Position numbers and translations under genes: made by a program
The notes under the pieces: generated by a model
The model's input: only the letters and a program-made list of their open reading frames with translations
Database searches by the model: none
What the model was told of the DNA's origin: nothing
Assembly: GCA_910588505.1 (NCBI GenBank)
Contig: CAJUPQ010000072.1
Coordinates: 1-17,987, forward strand
Source: an uncultured Hungatella sp.
GTDB lineage: Bacteria; Bacillota; Clostridia; Lachnospirales; Lachnospiraceae
Length of the DNA stretch: 17,987 nucleotides
Direction of reading: 5' to 3'
Shown: positions 14,805-17,987 of the stretch, in pieces
Layout: each line of letters starts with the position of its first letter
Numbering within the stretch: position 1 is the first letter of the stretch

Positions 14805-15605
14805 CTACAACATGATCCGAACTCCAACCATGGCCGCCAGATAGATTCCATAAAATCCATAGGCCAGATAATCCCTCCGGTTATACTTAAGGGGCTTCAT
14901 CTTCGTCCTGCCCTCTCCTCCCCGGTAGCACCTGGCCTCCATGGCCATGGCCAGGTCTGTGGCCCGACGGAACGCGGAGATAAACAAAGGAACCAGAAGA
15001 GGCACCATGCTCTTGGCCTTCTGGATCAGATTTCCGCTTTCAAAATCCGCGCCTCTGGCCATCTGGGCCTTCATGATCTTGTCCGTCTCCTCCACTAGAA
15101 TAGGGATAAACCGCAGGGCAATGGACATCATCATGGAAATCTCGTGAACCGGCACCTTTACTGCCTTTAAAAACCCCAGGCTCTTCTCCATGCCGTCAGT
15201 CAGCTGATTAGGCGTTGTGGTCAGGGTCATGATGGAAGACCCGATCACCAGGTAGATCAGCCGCAGTCCCATAAAACAGGACATGGAAAGCCCCTCCCTG
15301 GTGATCCGCAAAAATCCCAGCCGAAACAGCTCCTGCCCGTCCGTGAGAAACAGATTAAAGCTGATGCTGATAAGCAGGATCACCATAACCGCCTTAAGCC
15401 CCCGCACAATAAACTTAAACGGCACCCTGGACATCCGGATCGCCAGAGCCAAAAACCCTGTGGCCACCACATACGCCGCCACATGGTCCGCCAAAAACAG
15501 GGATATGATAAACACCATGGTCCCAAACAGCTTGGTCCTCGGGTCCATGCGGTGGAGCGCCGAGTCCACAGGATAAAACTGTCCCAATGTAATATCTCTG
15601 ATCAT
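14805..15605 (-). CDS. ecfT: ECF transporter transmembrane component EcfT
   Basis: Membrane scaffold of energy-coupling-factor importers, linking EcfA1/EcfA2 to exchangeable vitamin or metal S components. The 266-residue protein starts MIRDITLGQFYPVDSALHRM, followed by DPRTKL. It has several hydrophobic helices and the two cytoplasmic arginine motifs that contact the ATPases: ARG at 183-185 and ARC at 224-226 (EARCYRG; the second is Cys instead of Gly). Its ATG overlaps the ecfA2 stop as ATGA, so translation is coupled. No S component is in the window, as expected for the shared group II module. Confidence 0.95.
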   Translation of the reverse strand: MIRDITLGQFYPVDSALHRMDPRTKLFGTMVFIISLFLADHVAAYVVATGFLALAIRMSRVPFKFIVRGLKAVMVILLISISFNLFLTDGQELFRLGFLRITREGLSMSCFMGLRLIYLVIGSSIMTLTTTPNQLTDGMEKSLGFLKAVKVPVHEISMMMSIALRFIPILVEETDKIMKAQMARGADFESGNLIQKAKSMVPLLVPLFISAFRRATDLAMAMEARCYRGGEGRTKMKPLKYNRRDYLAYGFYGIYLAAMVGVRIML

Positions 15606-16462
15606 AACTGCCCTTCCTTTCCCAGAAGCCTTAAAATAGCCTCCCTGGCCTGGGCCACCGTGGTGATCCCATCCTCCATGGGAACCCCCCGCTCCTTCAG
15701 CTCGTGGACGATATAGGTCACCTGGGGAGCCGCAAGGCCCATAGACTCTAACTCCCTGTAATGCTCAAACACCTCCCTGGGGGTTCCGTCAAACACCTTT
15801 TCCCCGTGGTTCATCACCATAAGCCTGTCCGCGTACCTGGCAATATCCTCCATACTGTGGGACACCAGGACAATACTCATGCCACGCTCCCGGTGCAGGC
15901 CGCTGATCTCATCCAGGATCTCATCCCGGCCCTTAGGGTCCAGCCCCGCCGTGGGCTCATCCAAGATCAGCACTCTGGGATTCATGGCCAGGACTCCAGC
16001 GATCGCCACACGTCGTTTCTGACCTCCCGACAGCTCAAAGGGCGACTGGTCCCAGTACTTCTCCTTAAGCCCCACCTGCTTTAGAGCGTCCTTAGCCCGC
16101 TCCTCCACATCCCCCCTGGCAAGTCCCAGGTTCTTAGGCCCAAAGCACACATCGGAAAACACGTCCACCTCAAAAAGCTGATGCTCCGGATACTGGAACA
16201 CCAGCCCCACCTTGGCGCGCAGATCCCGGAGGCTGTACCCCTCGTTGTAAATATCCGTCCCGTCATAATACACCGTCCCGCTGGCAGGCCGAAGCAGCCC
16301 GTTCAAATGCTGTATTAACGTAGACTTCCCTGACCCTGTGTGGCCGATCAGCCCCACAAACTGCCCATCCGGGATCTCAAAGCTGACATTTTTAAGCGCG
16401 TACTGCTCAAGGGCTGTCCCCGCCCCATAGATATAAGTCAAATTCTCCACTCTAATCGACAT
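15602..16462 (-). CDS. ecfA2: ECF transporter ATPase EcfA2
   Basis: Second ATP-binding subunit of the ECF module, 286 residues, beginning MSIRVENLTYIYGAGTALEQ. Walker A is GHTGSGKST (40-48), the Q-loop is VFQYPEHQLFE (Gln90), the signature LSGGQKRR starts at 144, Walker B is LILDE (165-169) with TAGLD, and the H-loop is His202 (SHSMED). All catalytic elements are present. AGGAG 7 nt upstream sets the start. It is separated from ecfA1 by 143 nt holding a miniature element, whereas ecfA1 and ecfA2 normally abut or overlap. At its 3' end it overlaps ecfT. Confidence 0.95.
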   Translation of the reverse strand: MSIRVENLTYIYGAGTALEQYALKNVSFEIPDGQFVGLIGHTGSGKSTLIQHLNGLLRPASGTVYYDGTDIYNEGYSLRDLRAKVGLVFQYPEHQLFEVDVFSDVCFGPKNLGLARGDVEERAKDALKQVGLKEKYWDQSPFELSGGQKRRVAIAGVLAMNPRVLILDEPTAGLDPKGRDEILDEISGLHRERGMSIVLVSHSMEDIARYADRLMVMNHGEKVFDGTPREVFEHYRELESMGLAAPQVTYIVHELKERGVPMEDGITTVAQAREAILRLLGKEGQL

Positions 16463-16480
16463 GATATTCTCCTAAACTTC

Positions 16481-16617
16481 GTAACAGTTCAGATAACCCT
16501 TGAACTGTTACGCATCCGGCCAATTAGAATCGCCTTTGGCGATGGGCCGGATGCCTGCTGCCATTACGCTTTCGCACGGTCAGCGCGGTAAACGCGCAGA
16601 CCTGTCTAAACTGTTAC
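16481..16617. mobile_element. Miniature inverted-repeat element inserted between ecfA1 and ecfA2
   Basis: The 137-bp element has 13-bp terminal inverted repeats (GTAACAGTTCAGA at 16481; right end reverse-complements to GTAACAGTTTAGA; 12 of 13 match). It is flanked by a perfect 8-bp direct repeat TAAACTTC (16473-16480 and 16618-16625), the mark of a transposition event. Inside, a third GTAACAGTTCA copy pairs with the left end (16481-16511). GCATCCGGCC/GGCCGGATGC (16512-16554) encloses a CGCC-TTT-GGCG hairpin, and GCGCG/CGCGC follows. It has no coding capacity. Its right end supplies the last three codons and stop of ecfA1. Confidence 0.8.
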
Positions 16618-17505
16618 TAAACTTCCCATATGGATCTGCCCCGGAAACCGTTTGTCAAACAGGGGCAGCAGATGCTCCATCAGTTCCTCCGAAGACAAGA
16701 CCCCCGCCGGGATCTTAAGTCCGCCCTTTCGAAGCTCCCAGGCCAGCTCCGTCACCTGAGGCACATCCAGACGGTAGGACTTTAACAGCTCCACATCCGA
16801 AAAGATCTCCCTTGGCGTCCCGTCCATGACTAATTTCCCGTCGTCCATCACGATCACCCGGTCCGCCGAGATCACTTCCTCCATATAGTGGGTAATCAAA
16901 AGAACCGTGATCCCCTCCCTCCGGTTTAACTCCCGCACGGTCTTTATGACCTCCCTGCGTCCGTTAGGGTCCAGCATGGCCGTAGGCTCGTCCAGCACAA
17001 TGCACTCCGGCCTCATCGCCATAACCCCGGCAATAGCCACTCTCTGTTTCTGACCTCCCGAAAGCTTGTTGGGAGACTTATAGCGGTAAGCCGTCATGCC
17101 CACAGCTTCCAGGCTCTCATCCACCCTGCGCCAGATTTCATCCGTAGGCACCCCGATATTCTCAGGGCCAAACCCCACATCCTCCTCCACCACATTGCCG
17201 ATGATCTGGTTGTCCGGATTCTGAAACACCATGCCTGCCCGCTTCCGGATCTCCCACACCAAGTCCTCATCCGCCGTATCCATGCCCGAAACCCACACCG
17301 TCCCCTGGGTAGGCGTCAAGATCCCGTTAATATGCTTGGCAAGGGTAGATTTGCCCGACCCGTTATGTCCCAAAACAGCCACAAAACTCCCCTTCTCAAT
17401 ATCCAAGTCCAGATTGTCAATGGCCCGGTCCACTTCCTGGATGTTCTCATCCTCATCTCTTCTTATATAATCAAATATCAATCTGCTCGCTTTTATGATT
17501 CCCAT
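16606..17505 (-). CDS. ecfA1: ECF transporter ATPase EcfA1 (C-terminus altered by element insertion)
   Basis: First ATP-binding subunit of the ECF module, 299 residues from ATG 17505, which has AAAGG 6 nt upstream; an in-frame ATG at 17583 lacks such a site. Walker A is GHNGSGKST (46-54), the Q-loop FQNPDNQII, the signature LSGGQKQR from 148, Walker B VLDEP with TAMLDP, and His206 in ITHYMEE. It looks catalytically intact. The final residues Val-Thr-Val and the stop come from the right terminal repeat of the miniature element at 16481-16617. Before insertion the frame would have ended GEYHVD and overlapped ecfA2. In many Clostridia rplQ precedes this gene; here a membrane-protein fragment does. 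Confidence 0.94.
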   Translation of the reverse strand: MGIIKASRLIFDYIRRDEDENIQEVDRAIDNLDLDIEKGSFVAVLGHNGSGKSTLAKHINGILTPTQGTVWVSGMDTADEDLVWEIRKRAGMVFQNPDNQIIGNVVEEDVGFGPENIGVPTDEIWRRVDESLEAVGMTAYRYKSPNKLSGGQKQRVAIAGVMAMRPECIVLDEPTAMLDPNGRREVIKTVRELNRREGITVLLITHYMEEVISADRVIVMDDGKLVMDGTPREIFSDVELLKSYRLDVPQVTELAWELRKGGLKIPAGVLSSEELMEHLLPLFDKRFPGQIHMGSLVTV

Positions 17506-17590
17506 AACCGACCTTTCCCTGTCACTGTCTGCCCGATGCTTGTAAATAATAACCCTTCCTTTTATGTTCCATATGTTTTTCAATTTTAGT

Positions 17591-17987
17591 TTAATTCATG
17601 GTAATAGTCAAGCATATTCCGCAAATAACAACGGCAGGGATCCGCCTGCCCAAAAGCCAGAGGTCATTGGTTTTCGTCAGATTCATACTCCCCCTCTTCA
17701 CATAGTCGTCCGCCCTTGCCTGACTGCCTACGGTCTTTAACTCCCACTTCATGATCCCCGTCACAACCAGGGCCGCTAAAAAGCCGATCCCAAGAGAGAT
17801 TATAAACTTCCACAGCGGGTCAAACGGCTCCTGGGGCAGATGATCCACATCATAGGGCTCCCCCAGCCTTGCCTGGGTTATGTAGTCATCGCACATCTCG
17901 GTGTGGTTATGCCCGTCTGGGTGGATACATACAAGGGCTTGCCGGATAAACTCGGCTTGGCTCATTTTGCAGAGGGAAACACGCTCG
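17591..17987 (-). CDS. Partial membrane protein resembling the C-terminal part of TPM-domain proteins
   Basis: The frame is open to the window edge. An ATG at 17965 lacks a ribosome binding site, so the true start is probably outside. Visible parts are an acidic stretch CDDYITQARLGEPYDVDHLP, one transmembrane helix (LWKFIISLGIGFLAALVVTG) and a juxtamembrane segment LKTVGSQARADDYVKRGSMN followed by LTKTNDLWL. From memory this order resembles the region after the TPM domain of clostridial YgcG-like proteins, which normally continue into a Gly/Ser-rich tail. Here the sequence ends in a short hydrophobic tail (IPAVVICGICLTI), so it may be decayed or truncated. Family assignment is tentative. Confidence 0.4.
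   Translation of the reverse strand, partial: ERVSLCKMSQAEFIRQALVCIHPDGHNHTEMCDDYITQARLGEPYDVDHLPQEPFDPLWKFIISLGIGFLAALVVTGIMKWELKTVGSQARADDYVKRGSMNLTKTNDLWLLGRRIPAVVICGICLTITMN

Overview
The window looks like a chromosomal segment of a gut-type Lachnospiraceae (Clostridia). This rests on S9 and L13 of Firmicutes type, the ecfA1-ecfA2-ecfT-truA gene order typical of Clostridia next to ribosomal protein genes, AGGAGG-type ribosome binding sites on almost every gene, and moderate GC. The genus cannot be fixed from the sequence. Almost everything is transcribed leftward (minus strand); the one rightward gene is an AraC-family regulator.

Layout, right to left in the direction of transcription: a membrane-protein fragment resembling the C-terminal part of a TPM-domain protein (17591-17987, open at the window edge); ecfA1, ecfA2 and ecfT, the energy-coupling module for vitamin/metal ECF transporters; truA fused in frame to a GNAT acetyltransferase; a 968-residue J-domain-like/TPR protein; a sugar-phosphate nucleotidyltransferase and an N-acetylhexosamine 1-kinase (nahK); the araC-type regulator (plus strand); a GH112 galacto-N-biose/lacto-N-biose phosphorylase (gnpA); a sugar ABC transporter (binding protein and two permeases, no ATPase); a 613-bp intergenic region with two long hairpins, a terminator and a perfect promoter; and finally rplM and rpsI.

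In many Clostridia truA is followed directly by rplM-rpsI. Here about 12.4 kb separates them, so the TPR gene and an apparently complete locus for galactosyl-beta-1,3-HexNAc (mucin core 1 or milk lacto-N-biose) sit as an insertion in a housekeeping cluster. Proposed pathway: ABC import of the disaccharide, phosphorolysis by GnpA to Gal-1-P plus GalNAc/GlcNAc, phosphorylation of the HexNAc by NahK, and conversion to a UDP-sugar by the neighbouring nucleotidyltransferase. No galT or galE is in the window.

The three strongest unannotated signals are these. (1) Two pairs of matching 15-bp direct repeats, each pair exactly 21 bp apart, lie upstream of the binding-protein gene and of the nucleotidyltransferase-nahK operon. 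They look like operators of the local AraC activator and define a small regulon. (2) A 137-bp miniature inverted-repeat element between ecfA1 and ecfA2 has 13-bp terminal repeats and a perfect 8-bp target duplication. Removing it restores an 11-nt ecfA1/ecfA2 overlap and a different EcfA1 C-terminus. (3) A 165-bp near-perfect palindrome starts 4 bp after the last permease gene. Its arms differ by nine transitions, all of which pair as G-U only in the plus-strand RNA.
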